DNA from: Singulisphaera acidiphila DSM 18658
Lineage (GTDB): Bacteria; Planctomycetota; Planctomycetia; Isosphaerales; Isosphaeraceae
Assembly: GCF_000242455.2 (NCBI RefSeq)
Contig: NC_019892.1
Span: 6,954,744-7,018,743 of the forward strand
Length of the DNA: 64,000 nucleotides
Direction of reading: 5' to 3'
The position numbers were made by a program, and so were the translations under genes. This document shows positions 9,331-18,223 of the stretch, piece after piece. Below the pieces are notes generated by a model that saw only the letters and a program-made list of their open reading frames with translations, did no database searches and had not been told where the DNA came from. How positions within the stretch are numbered: position 1 is the stretch's first letter; each line of letters opens with the position of its first letter.

Positions 9331-12300
9331 ATGAAGCCTGGCCGTCCGCTCGACATCGCGATCATTGGCATGGCCTGTCGATTCCCCGGCGCGCGCGACC
9401 TGGCATCCTTCTGGGAGAATCTCCTGGAGGCGCGGGACTGCACAAGCGACGTGCCGGCAGATCGATGGGACCCTGCCGTCTTCCTCGATCCGGCCTCCGA
9501 CTCCAACGATCGCGTGTACTGTCAACGTGGAGGATATCTCGACGCTCCGATCGAATTCGACCCGTCGCGTCACGGGGTCATGCCGTTGGCCGTTGCCGGT
9601 GGTGAACCCGAGCAGTACCTGGTCCTCGACGCTGCCAGGGAGGCGTTGACGGACGCCGGGATGAGCGATGGGATGCCCGACACCAGGCGAGTCGAGGTCG
9701 TTGTTGGCCGGGGGAACTATTTCAATCGCGGGAATCTAACTCGCCTCCAGCACGGTAGGATCGTGGCCCAAACGGTGGCGCTTCTCCGTGAGCTCCATCC
9801 GGACTGGGAGGAGTCGGTCTTCGAGGCGATTCGCGCCAACCTGAAGTCGAGTCTCCCCCCGTTCGGCCCCGCCACGATCACAGGGCAGATCACCAACGCG
9901 ACAGCCGGCCGGATCGCCAATCGACTCAACCTGACAGGCGCGAACTACGTGGTCGACGCCGCCAGTGCTTCGTCACTCGTCGCGCTCGACCTGGGAGCGC
10001 GGGCCCTGGTCGAGAAGCGAGCGGACCTGGCGCTGGTCGGGGGCGTCTACCTGGCCGTCGATGTCGACTTCCCGATGGTCTTCTCCCAGCTTGGAGCCCT
10101 CTCCCGGCAAGGGCGGGCCCGGCCGTTTGCGAGTGACGCCGACGGCACACTCACCGGTGAAGGGGTCGGCGTCGTGGTTCTCAAGCGACTCGCGGATGCC
10201 GAGCGCGACGGCAACCGGGTCTACGCCGTTTTGAAAGGGGTGGGGCTGGCGAGCGACGGGCGGAGGACCGGCCTGGCGACGCCCAGCGCCCGTGGCCATG
10301 CCCGAGCCATTCGCCGCGCCTACAAGCAAGCTCGAATTGATCCCGCGACGATCGGCCTGGTCGAAGGCCACGGTCTCGGCGTACCAGCCTCTGACCGCGC
10401 GGAACTGCGGGCCTTGAATGCGGTCTTTCCCCGGAGTCCCTGGGGCCGTCGCAGTCTCGGGAGTGTCTCGGCCTTGATCGGGCACGCGATGCCTGCGGCC
10501 GGCATCGCCGCCCTGATCAAGACCGCGCTCTCGATCCATAACCGGGTCCTCCTCCCCGCGCCGGGGGGGGACGCTCCCCACCCTTTGCTGGCCGGCGACA
10601 CCAGTTCGTTCGCGCTCAACGGGATCAGGCGTCCTTGGATTCATGGCGATCGCGACCACCCAAGGCGAGCCGGGGTCAACGCGTTCGGCTTCGCCGGGAT
10701 CAGTGCCCACGCGATCCTCGAGGAGCACAGTCCGTCGGCGGATGGAACCAACCCTGGTCCCCAGGCGCGTTGGGAGACCGAAGCGATTCTCCTGGGCGCG
10801 GCCGATCGCGGGGCCTGGATCGCCCGCGCTACCGGCCTGATCGCGTGGCTCAGCCGGGACCTGAACCTGGCCGTTTCACTGAAGGATCTCGCGTTTACCC
10901 TGAACCAAGGGGATCGGGCCGGGCCGTATCGCGTGGGCCTGGTCGTCAAGTCACCGGCCGAACTCCGCGAACGGCTTCAGGCGGTGGTGGCACGTCTGTC
11001 GGATCCGAAATGTCTTTCGATCCGAGATGCCCGGGGGACCTACTTCTGGGACAAGCCTTCCACAGGGTCGGAAACCCTGGCGTTTCTGTTCCCGGGCGAA
11101 GGCTCGCAATATCCGGGGATGCTGGCCGACCTCTGCCCTCATTTTCCCGAAGTCCGGGCCCTCTTCGACACCGCCGACCAGATCGCGCGGGAGCGAGATT
11201 CCGGCACGTTGCCGAGCGAAGTTCTGTTTGGGGGGGGGCCGGAGGGCGATCGCCTCTGGTCGGTCGGCATGGCCACCAATGTGGTCCTCTCTGCGCAGTG
11301 GGCCTTGCACCAGCTACTGGCGGGCCTAGGCCTCCGTCCTCACGCGGTTCTCGGCCATAGCAGTGGCGAGTTCCTGGCCTTAGCCGCGGCAGGCTCGTTG
11401 AGCGTCGACCGCCAACTCGAATCCTCGCTCGGAGAGTTGGGGCGAGTCTTCGAGCGGCTCGTAGAGTCAGGGCAGGTGCCGACCGCTCGGCTCGTCGCCA
11501 TTGCGGCGGACCGTGACACGGTCGAACGGATCGCTCAGGAGGTGGGCCCTGGGACGAGCATCGCGATCGACAATTGCCCTCACCAGGTCGTCTTGGCCGG
11601 TCCCTCTGAGCTCGTCGAGGCGGTCGTCACCCGACTGCGTGGCAACGGCCTGATCTGCGAAGATTTGCCCTTCGATCGCGCTTACCATACGGCGGCCTTC
11701 TCGACCGCGATCGAGCCTGTTCGCGCCTTCTTCCAGGATTTGCCGCTTGCCCGTCCCAAGGTGGACGTCTACTCCTGCGCGGTCGCTCGCCGCTTGTCGG
11801 GAGACGTTGAGCAGATCCGCCAGGTGGCCGTCGACCAGTGGGCGCTGCCGGTCGCCTTCCGTGACACGATTGAGGCGATGTACCGGGATGGAATCCGAAC
11901 CTTTGTCGAAGTGGGAGCGCGAGGGAACCTGACCGGGTTCGTCGACGACATCCTCCGCGACCGGCCCCACTTCGCCGTCGCCGCCAATTTGCCAAGGCGG
12001 TCGGGTTTGACCCAACTGAATCATCTGGTGGCTTCGCTCTACGCCCAAGGGGTCCCCTTGCGGACCAATCGCCTCTATGAGCGCCGGCAGCCGGTTTGGG
12101 TCGACCTCGATCATGACCTGCCGGTACCACCGCCGCTGCCGTCGCTTGCAGTCGGTTTTCCCGAGCTCCGCCTTTCGCCAAGCCTTGTGGCACGGCTTCG
12201 GGATCGCGCCAGCGGAGCGGTTCCCTCTACCAATGGGGTCGCTCCTTCTGAGCACGAACCGATCCCGGCGACGTGGCCTCATACCAATGGCCATGCCAAG

Positions 12301-14217
12301 ACACACCAGGAGTCCAACGGGGCGCTTGATCCGACTTCGATGTCGCTTCATGACGCGATGATCCTCGAGCACCTGCGCACGATGGACGCGTTCTTGGAGA
12401 CTCAGAGGCAGGTGATGGGGGCGTATATCGCGCCCCGGAGCCAGGAGAATTCCGCGCCCGATGCGCCGGACCTGTCCCCGACGTCTCCGACCGAGCCATC
12501 CAGGCTTGGACCTTGGCTGGGCTCGATCGACCGGCTGGAACCAGGCCGTGAACTGGTTTCGACGCGCTGGCTTGACGTTCAGGGTGACCCGGTGGCCGAG
12601 CACCACACGCTGGGTGGTCGGCGAATCTCCGCGCTCGACCCCGCTCGGAACGGCCTGCCCGTCGTCCCGTTCACGGTCATGGCCGAAATGCTGGCGCAAG
12701 CGGCCGGCGTGCTCGTGCCCGACTTGGTCGTCATCGCACTTCGCGACGTCCAGGCGCTCAAGTGGATTCGGTATGAAGCGGAGCCGGTTCGGCTCGAGCT
12801 TCACGCCTGGCGCGACGTTGCCACGCCCGACGAGGTTCGGGTTGTCATCACGAACAAAGGGACAGCCAGAGCGCAAGGCAGGGGTGTCGAAGAGAAAGTC
12901 GTTGAAGGGCGAGTGATCTTCGGCGAGGGGCGTCCCAAAAGCCCTTTTGCTCCGCCCCTGGCGCTCGAGTCGGCACGCGAGTGTCGATTTAAAGCCGAAG
13001 ATGTCTACGACGATCAATGGCTGTTCCACGGTCCGGCCATGCAGGCCATCGTCGGTCTCGGCCGGTCTGCGCCTTGGGGCATCGAGGGGACCTTGCGGGT
13101 GTTACCGCTTCGTGGCCTCCTCCGCGACTCGGAGCCGCTGGCGCTTCACACCGATCCGATCGTGCTCGATGCGTTTACCCAGCTTTTGGGATGCTGGGGA
13201 ATGGATCAACTGGACGAAGGGCATGTGATCTTCCCGCTTCGGGTCGCGGAAATCGCCTTCTTCGGCACGGACCCGCCCGAGGGAGCCGAGGTCTCCTGTC
13301 AAATCGCCATTCGAGAGCAGTCGCGGCACCTGGTTCGGGTCGATGCCGACGTCGCCGCCGCCAACGGCCGGGTCTGGATGCGGATCACCGGCTGGGAAGA
13401 CTGGCGCTTTTACTGGCCGGTCCGATGTCGTGATCACTTCCGACAGCCGGCTCGCTGGTTCATCGGGGAGCCCTTGCCGTTGCGATCGGGGGGGACGGAC
13501 GAAACGGGGCGAGAGCTGCACGCCGTGTGGCTCGAGCCGCCGATCGATTTCGGCAGGCCGATCTGGCGGGACGTCCTGGAGTGGGTACAACTCGGACCGG
13601 AGGAGCGTCGAGCCGTTCAGAACGAAGGTCGCTCCGACCGCGATGCGACGCTTCACCTCTGGGGTCGAGTGGCGGCCAAGGAAGCAGCCCGGCGCCTGCT
13701 CTACGATCGCGGTGAGCCCCCGATGTACCCGGCTGATCTCACCGTCGAGACCGACCCGCACGGCGGGCAATCGATCCGCTTCCTGGGCGACCCCTCGCGC
13801 ATGGATCGGCCGGTCGTCGCGATGGCGCACACCGAGGGCGTGGCGATCGCCTTGGCGGCGTGCGACCCGGAGGCGCGGCCAGGGATTGCGATCATGGCGC
13901 TTGAGGAAGTCTTACCCGACGCCGAGTCGCCCGTTCTCGATCCGATTGCCCCTGACGAATCTCGGCGAACGGAATGGAAGGGACGATTGGCCTGTGCCAA
14001 GAACGCGTTGCGGAATTCCCTTGGCCTCAATCAAGATGAGACCTGGTGTGATTTCGACGTGTCCCGCGTCGATGAGTTGACGGGCGAAGTCTTCTTGATA
14101 CTTCGCTCGGTCAATCCCACGACGAATCCGCAATGGGAACCCCCGGCGATTCGCGTCGTGACGGCCCGGACGAAAGACTTTGTTTGGGCCTGGACTGTGG
14201 GAGACCGGCCGTCGTGA
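9331..14217 (+). CDS. Second multidomain synthase: KS (Cys to Ser)-AT-DH-PPTase-like
   Basis: A 1,628-residue protein starting 76 bases after the first synthase. The ketosynthase fold (residues ~10-430) keeps both active-site histidines (EGHGLGV, IGHAMPAAG), but the nucleophile motif is DAASASS, so Ser212 replaces Cys. The acyltransferase is intact (FPGEGSQ ~583, GHSSGE ~674). A linker (LEHLRTMDAFLETQRQ) resembles the one before the ACP in the first synthase, but no ACP follows. A hot-dog dehydratase has a His motif (EHHTLGG, ~1089) and an Asp motif (PIVLDAFTQ, ~1278). The C-terminus (~1400-1628) resembles a two-lobed phosphopantetheinyl transferase: WGRVAAKEAARRLL and VAMAHTEGVAIALAA, then GIAIMALEE and LACAKNALRN. 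The second lobe lacks the usual GIDIE and KEA acids. The KS probably acts as a chain-length-factor-like or decarboxylating partner. Confidence 0.9.
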   Translation: MKPGRPLDIAIIGMACRFPGARDLASFWENLLEARDCTSDVPADRWDPAVFLDPASDSNDRVYCQRGGYLDAPIEFDPSRHGVMPLAVAGGEPEQYLVLDAAREALTDAGMSDGMPDTRRVEVVVGRGNYFNRGNLTRLQHGRIVAQTVALLRELHPDWEESVFEAIRANLKSSLPPFGPATITGQITNATAGRIANRLNLTGANYVVDAASASSLVALDLGARALVEKRADLALVGGVYLAVDVDFPMVFSQLGALSRQGRARPFASDADGTLTGEGVGVVVLKRLADAERDGNRVYAVLKGVGLASDGRRTGLATPSARGHARAIRRAYKQARIDPATIGLVEGHGLGVPASDRAELRALNAVFPRSPWGRRSLGSVSALIGHAMPAAGIAALIKTALSIHNRVLLPAPGGDAPHPLLAGDTSSFALNGIRRPWIHGDRDHPRRAGVNAFGFAGISAHAILEEHSPSADGTNPGPQARWETEAILLGAADRGAWIARATGLIAWLSRDLNLAVSLKDLAFTLNQGDRAGPYRVGLVVKSPAELRERLQAVVARLSDPKCLSIRDARGTYFWDKPSTGSETLAFLFPGEGSQYPGMLADLCPHFPEVRALFDTADQIARERDSGTLPSEVLFGGGPEGDRLWSVGMATNVVLSAQWALHQLLAGLGLRPHAVLGHSSGEFLALAAAGSLSVDRQLESSLGELGRVFERLVESGQVPTARLVAIAADRDTVERIAQEVGPGTSIAIDNCPHQVVLAGPSELVEAVVTRLRGNGLICEDLPFDRAYHTAAFSTAIEPVRAFFQDLPLARPKVDVYSCAVARRLSGDVEQIRQVAVDQWALPVAFRDTIEAMYRDGIRTFVEVGARGNLTGFVDDILRDRPHFAVAANLPRRSGLTQLNHLVASLYAQGVPLRTNRLYERRQPVWVDLDHDLPVPPPLPSLAVGFPELRLSPSLVARLRDRASGAVPSTNGVAPSEHEPIPATWPHTNGHAKTHQESNGALDPTSMSLHDAMILEHLRTMDAFLETQRQVMGAYIAPRSQENSAPDAPDLSPTSPTEPSRLGPWLGSIDRLEPGRELVSTRWLDVQGDPVAEHHTLGGRRISALDPARNGLPVVPFTVMAEMLAQAAGVLVPDLVVIALRDVQALKWIRYEAEPVRLELHAWRDVATPDEVRVVITNKGTARAQGRGVEEKVVEGRVIFGEGRPKSPFAPPLALESARECRFKAEDVYDDQWLFHGPAMQAIVGLGRSAPWGIEGTLRVLPLRGLLRDSEPLALHTDPIVLDAFTQLLGCWGMDQLDEGHVIFPLRVAEIAFFGTDPPEGAEVSCQIAIREQSRHLVRVDADVAAANGRVWMRITGWEDWRFYWPVRCRDHFRQPARWFIGEPLPLRSGGTDETGRELHAVWLEPPIDFGRPIWRDVLEWVQLGPEERRAVQNEGRSDRDATLHLWGRVAAKEAARRLLYDRGEPPMYPADLTVETDPHGGQSIRFLGDPSRMDRPVVAMAHTEGVAIALAACDPEARPGIAIMALEEVLPDAESPVLDPIAPDESRRTEWKGRLACAKNALRNSLGLNQDETWCDFDVSRVDELTGEVFLILRSVNPTTNPQWEPPAIRVVTARTKDFVWAWTVGDRPS

Positions 14218-14275
14218 AAACAAGGTTGCTGGCCTGTCACATGAAGATCAAGGAACCGATCCGGAGGAAACGGCG

Positions 14276-14590
14276 ATGAGCCAGCCTACCCACGCTTCGA
14301 TCAAGGCCGACGTCGCCAAGATCCTGAGCAATTTCGAGGGTCGAGAATTTTCGGACGAGATCGGTCCCGAAACCCGGTTCTTTGCGGACCTGGGACTCGC
14401 CTCGATCGACGCCGTCGTCCTCGGCGAAAAACTTCAAGATTTCTACGGTCGACCGCTGCCGTTCGGCGACTTGATGGCCGACCTCGGCCGGAGGACCGAT
14501 CGTGACCTGAAGATCGGCGAGTTAGTGGATTTCCTTTGCAATCACCTGGTAACGGGGAACGACCCGGCGAACGAATCAAAGAGTGCCTGA
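14276..14590 (+). CDS. Free-standing acyl carrier protein
   Basis: 104 residues. The phosphopantetheine site is in DLGLASIDAVVLGEKL, a common ACP variant with GLASID instead of GADSL. It is followed by an acidic helix and an FGRPLPFGDLMADLG-like third helix seen in type II ACPs of specialised pathways. ATG 14276 is preceded by a clear ribosome-binding site (GGAGGAAA at ~14262). It lies 58 bases after the second synthase and is likely co-transcribed, so it may receive, shuttle or offload the acyl chain. The synthases together carry only one integral ACP, which makes this extra carrier plausible as a functional part of the assembly line. Confidence 0.85.
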   Translation: MSQPTHASIKADVAKILSNFEGREFSDEIGPETRFFADLGLASIDAVVLGEKLQDFYGRPLPFGDLMADLGRRTDRDLKIGELVDFLCNHLVTGNDPANESKSA

Positions 14591-14777
14591 GCGTCTCGTC
14601 CACATTTTGCAAGTCCCAGAGTGGTGACCGTCAATCGCCGAGGACAGACTCTGACGGTCGCTCCTTCAGGACTGCAATGCACAAACCTTTCGAACATTGA
14701 CCAGGGTTTTTATCCCTAAATAGCACAGCAAGAAACACGCACCGGGTCGGTCTGGTGCACCTCGTTGAGGCGGTCTC

Positions 14778-15674
14778 ATGCCCTTTTCCACACTGAACGG
14801 TCTTCGGTTTCACTATCAGCAGGCGGGTGAAGGTCCCGACTTGGTCCTGATTCATGGCGTGACGGGCGACCTGTCGATCTGGTATCTCTGCCAGGCGATT
14901 CAGACCTTGGGTTTAGCCCGCCGAGTGACGGCCTATGACCTCCGGGGACACGGCTACAGCGATGCCCCGCCGACCGGCTACACCTCCGCCGATCATGCGG
15001 CCGATCTGTTCGCCTTGATGGATGACCGGGGAATTGAGCGTGCGACATTGGTCGGTCACAGCTTCGGAGGAGTGATCGCGCTCCACGCGGCGGTGCTCGC
15101 CCCGGAGCGAGTGGACGCGGTCGTCCTCTCCGACCCCTACTTCCCGGCCCTCCGCCACCTGGAGGATGTGAGCCGCTGGGGGCACTGGCAATCATTCTGC
15201 GACGAAGCGAGGCGAGCGGGGGTCGAGCTTTCGGACGAGCATTGGTACGACCTGGGGCGGTTCTTCGACCAGGTTGTCGACCTCGAAGGGGACCGTCTCC
15301 TCCAGTTCCGCCGCGAGGTGGGGCTCCCCGCGCTGAACCGCCTCCTTCGCCTGGGGGGGACCACCTGCGGTGACGATACGAAGGTGGAAGCCGGCTTGAC
15401 GGCCGAGCTGATCGCGAGCGTGGCGGTCCCTTCGTTTGCTCTCTATGGCGAATTCTCTCCGTTCCTCGCCACCGCGCAATATCTTGTGGACCACCTGCCG
15501 AATTGCCGGAGCGCGATCGTTCCGGCCGCCAAGCATCGCGCGCCGGAAGAGAACCCGCCCGCGTTTCTATCCCTGCTCCGTGGCTTCATCGAGTCCTTGC
15601 CGGGAGCGTCGTCCTCTTCCGGCCCCGACGGATCGGTCTCGGAATCGTCCCAGCCCGCTTGCGGAACGAGATGA
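14778..15674 (+). CDS. Alpha/beta hydrolase (thioesterase-like)
   Basis: 298 residues with the alpha/beta-hydrolase core: LVLIHGVTGD oxyanion region, YDLRGHGYSDAP, and the nucleophile elbow VGHSFGG (Ser ~98). A C-terminal His is present in AAKHRAPEENP. There is no signal peptide, so it is cytoplasmic. Its place after the ACP and its stop codon four bases before the next ATG suggest it cleaves the finished acyl chain from the carrier, or transfers it. This is inferred from context; the family also includes esterases and lactonases. The final ~25 residues are Ser/Pro-rich and look unstructured. The 187-base gap before it holds a weak hairpin (14626-14659). Confidence 0.85.
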   Translation: MPFSTLNGLRFHYQQAGEGPDLVLIHGVTGDLSIWYLCQAIQTLGLARRVTAYDLRGHGYSDAPPTGYTSADHAADLFALMDDRGIERATLVGHSFGGVIALHAAVLAPERVDAVVLSDPYFPALRHLEDVSRWGHWQSFCDEARRAGVELSDEHWYDLGRFFDQVVDLEGDRLLQFRREVGLPALNRLLRLGGTTCGDDTKVEAGLTAELIASVAVPSFALYGEFSPFLATAQYLVDHLPNCRSAIVPAAKHRAPEENPPAFLSLLRGFIESLPGASSSSGPDGSVSESSQPACGTR

Positions 15675-15678
15675 GATC

Positions 15679-16482
15679 ATGAAAGAAGGTCAAAGCGTGG
15701 GTAAGTCTGACGGTCAGGTCGTTCTGTTGACGGGGGCTGCCCAGGGGATCGGCCGCGCCACGGCCAAGGCGCTGGCCGCTCGCGGTTTTCGAGTCGGTCT
15801 GATGGACCGGCATGGCGACCCTTTGAACGAGCTCGAGTCAGAGCTCAAGACGATGACGGCCGTCGCCACGGCCCAGGTCGACGTACGCGACGCCGCGAGC
15901 CTGAAAGAGGCCGTCGCGAGCCTGGAGGAGCAGCTCGGACCGACTGACATTCTCGTCGCCTGCGCCGGGGTGGGAACCACCTCGAATGCCCTCGACCTGG
16001 ATGTCGAGGGGTTTCGCCAGATGCTCGAGGTGAACGTCGTGGGGGTGGCTCACTCAATCGCCGCCGTCTTGCCGGGCATGTATGCGCGTCAGTCAGGACA
16101 TCTTGTGGGGATCTCGAGCGTGGCCGGTTACCGTGGCATGCCTTGGATGCCCGGCTACTCGGCGTCTAAAGCCGCCCTTACCACGTATCTCGAAGCTTTG
16201 CGTCCGGCCCTCAAGCGGCGCGGGGTGACGATCACGACGGTCTATCCCGGCTTTGTCAGAACAGGGATGACCCTCGACACCCGCTTTCGCCGCCCCGTGC
16301 CGATGCTCGAAGCCGAACAAGCCGCCGCGTATCTCGTTCGGGCGATCGTCCGTCGCCCGCGCGACTATACCTTTCCGCTCGGCACCGCAATCGGGATGGA
16401 CATCCTCCGCCGCTTGCCCTGTCGGCTCTTCGACTGGGTGATGGATCGCGCGGGTCCGCGGGCATTGACGTCCGAGTTCTAA
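15679..16482 (+). CDS. Short-chain dehydrogenase/reductase (SDR)
   Basis: 267 residues from ATG 15679. A longer in-frame extension upstream would overlap the hydrolase and is rejected. Classical SDR features are visible: the NAD(P)-binding TGAAQGIG near residue 20, an NNAG-equivalent (ACAGVG), the catalytic Ser in GISSVAGY, and YSASK. The C-terminal VYPGFVRTGM is typical. Two hydrophobic or aromatic stretches near the C-terminus (LRRLPCRLFDWVMD) may sit at a membrane, as in lipid-modifying SDRs. It follows the hydrolase by four bases and precedes the first methyltransferase by 16, so it belongs to the same transcript. It probably oxidises or reduces an alcohol/ketone on the synthase product. 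Confidence 0.88.
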   Translation: MKEGQSVGKSDGQVVLLTGAAQGIGRATAKALAARGFRVGLMDRHGDPLNELESELKTMTAVATAQVDVRDAASLKEAVASLEEQLGPTDILVACAGVGTTSNALDLDVEGFRQMLEVNVVGVAHSIAAVLPGMYARQSGHLVGISSVAGYRGMPWMPGYSASKAALTTYLEALRPALKRRGVTITTVYPGFVRTGMTLDTRFRRPVPMLEAEQAAAYLVRAIVRRPRDYTFPLGTAIGMDILRRLPCRLFDWVMDRAGPRALTSEF

Positions 16483-16498
16483 CAAGTCAGGTCAAGCT

Positions 16499-17350
16499 GT
16501 GCCCGAGGCGCTCAAGATCAACGCCGAAATCCTCCCTTCCGCCATCGAGCTGGCGTGTTGCCTTTCCTGTGGGCACCGGCTCGAAGGGCGGGAGACCTGC
16601 GCATCGTGTGGGCGCGAACATCCCGAGGTGGAGGGGATCCTCCATGCGATCGGGCCTCTCACCGGCACGAATCGGATCGCGGCCCAGTTCTATGATGGGC
16701 CAAACTGGTCCCGTTTTCGCCCTTGGGAACAGCTTTTCCTCTGGTTCCAGGGGCCCGGACCACGGGTGGCGAGACGGCAGATCCTCCGCCACCTCCCCCA
16801 GCAAGCGCAAGCCCGAGTCCTCGAAGTCGGCATCGGCGACGGCGAGAATGTGCCCTTGCTCCCTCCGACCTGGGACATTTACGGCGTTGATATCGCCCGG
16901 ACTCAACTGGCCGTCTGCCGCGATCGCTATCCGAGCATGGCGAGGCGTTTGGTCTGGGCTGAGGGAGAGTCGCTTCCATTCGCCGATCAGACGTTCGACG
17001 CCGTCTATACGATCGGGGGATTCAACTACTTCCGCGACCAGGCCCAGGCGCTTCGCGAGATGCAGCGGGTGGCACGGCCCGAGGCCCCTGTGATCGTCGC
17101 CGACGAGCTCCCCACGTTGTATCGCTTGGCCCCCGGCCATGCACTCGGCCTCGAGGCAATCGATCGGTGGGGACTTCGCCTGATGGGCCTCGATGTCGAC
17201 TTTATCGACATGGTCTTGAATTGCCGAGTTGATCTGAACACCCTGGCACGCGACGCTTTCCCGGGACATCGTCGCTTTCCGATCTGGAACCGCCTTGGAT
17301 ACTGTTTGGTGAATCCCGACCCCCGGAGAGGACCTGTGTTATGTCGGTGA
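16499..17350 (+). CDS. SAM-dependent methyltransferase with N-terminal zinc ribbon (copy 1)
   Basis: 283 residues from GTG 16499. Residues ~19-40 carry two CxxC pairs (CLSCG, CASCG), a Trm112-like zinc ribbon. The class I SAM fold follows: VLEVGIGDGEN is motif I, YGVDIA holds the acidic ribose contact, and ESLPFADQTFDAVYTIGG is motif II/III. A conserved FRPWE motif lies between ribbon and SAM domain. It overlaps the next gene by 10 bases and is clearly homologous to it along the whole length, so the two arose by tandem duplication. The substrate is unknown; the setting suggests methylation of the synthase product or of a quinone-like intermediate. Confidence 0.85.
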   Translation: MPEALKINAEILPSAIELACCLSCGHRLEGRETCASCGREHPEVEGILHAIGPLTGTNRIAAQFYDGPNWSRFRPWEQLFLWFQGPGPRVARRQILRHLPQQAQARVLEVGIGDGENVPLLPPTWDIYGVDIARTQLAVCRDRYPSMARRLVWAEGESLPFADQTFDAVYTIGGFNYFRDQAQALREMQRVARPEAPVIVADELPTLYRLAPGHALGLEAIDRWGLRLMGLDVDFIDMVLNCRVDLNTLARDAFPGHRRFPIWNRLGYCLVNPDPRRGPVLCR

Positions 17351-18180
17351 CGACGCCGAACCCGACCGTCGATTGGAAGACAGACCCCCATCCGCTGCGA
17401 TGTCCGGATTGCGGTGGTTCGTTCGCCCCGGTTGAGACCGGTCTCGCCTGCGCAGGGTGCCACCGGGTCTATCCGATTCGCGATGGAATTCTCGTCGTGA
17501 AGGACGAGCCGACGGCTGACAACCTGATTGCACGCGACTTCTACAACAGCTCTCTCTGGCCCAAGTTCCGGTTCTGGGAATGGTTCTTCTTCGTCTGCAA
17601 CGGTGGCGAGCGGCGCTCCCGCAACGTGATCTTGCAGCATCTTCCGAAGCAGGACGGTCTGAAGCTTCTCGACGTCGCCATTGGCGACGGTGTCTATCAC
17701 TCCTGGCTGCCGCGCGATTGGAACGTGGTCGGGATCGACGTTTCGACCAGCCAACTTGCAGCCTGCCAGCGGCGCAACGCCGACCGTGGCCTGCGATTGA
17801 TCCTCGGGGAAGCAGAGACCCTGCCGTTTCAGGATCATTCCTTCGACGCGGTCTTGAGCATCGGAGGCTTCAATCATTTCAACGACCCTGAAGCCTCGCT
17901 CCGTGAAATGGCCAGGGTTGCGCGTCCAGGGGCTCCGATCGTGATCTCCGACGAGTCGCCCAACTTGACCGATCGGATGATCGGCCACAAACTAGGCATG
18001 CCGGGGATCGACCGCTGGGTGGTCTCGCGCCTGATGAACCTGGGCGATGCGTTCACCGACCTGGTCGAACGCAACCGACATATCAATATCGCCGAGATTG
18101 GCCAGCGTGTTCTCAAGGACAGCAAGTATCAGGTCATCTGGCGTGGCGGCGGCTACGTGATGGTCGGACAAGCTCCTTGA
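17341..18180 (+). CDS. SAM-dependent methyltransferase with N-terminal zinc ribbon (copy 2)
   Basis: 279 residues, same architecture as the preceding gene: CPDCG and CAGCH zinc-ribbon pairs, FYNSSLWPKFRFWEWF before the SAM domain, LLDVAIGDGVYHSW as motif I, VGIDVS, and ETLPFQDHSFDAVLSIGGF. Shared signatures with copy 1 (RFWE/RPWE, GDG, IGGFN, REMxRVARP) show common ancestry, while overall divergence suggests distinct substrates or positions. The ATG lies inside the end of copy 1, so the two are translationally coupled. No signal peptide. Confidence 0.85.
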   Translation: MSVTTPNPTVDWKTDPHPLRCPDCGGSFAPVETGLACAGCHRVYPIRDGILVVKDEPTADNLIARDFYNSSLWPKFRFWEWFFFVCNGGERRSRNVILQHLPKQDGLKLLDVAIGDGVYHSWLPRDWNVVGIDVSTSQLAACQRRNADRGLRLILGEAETLPFQDHSFDAVLSIGGFNHFNDPEASLREMARVARPGAPIVISDESPNLTDRMIGHKLGMPGIDRWVVSRLMNLGDAFTDLVERNRHINIAEIGQRVLKDSKYQVIWRGGGYVMVGQAP

Positions 18181-18223
18181 ATTTGTCGAATACCGAAGCC
18201 GAGTCGATCTCTTCTGGAGCACC

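Noticed and set aside
11467..13029. Long minus-strand open frame (about 520 codons) inside the second synthase
   Set aside because: It lies opposite to well-supported KS-AT-DH sequence, has no recognisable motifs, and arises because GC-rich codons leave few stops on the other strand.
15436..15678. In-frame upstream extension of the SDR gene
   Set aside because: It would overlap the hydrolase gene in another frame; the SDR family start matches the ATG at 15679.
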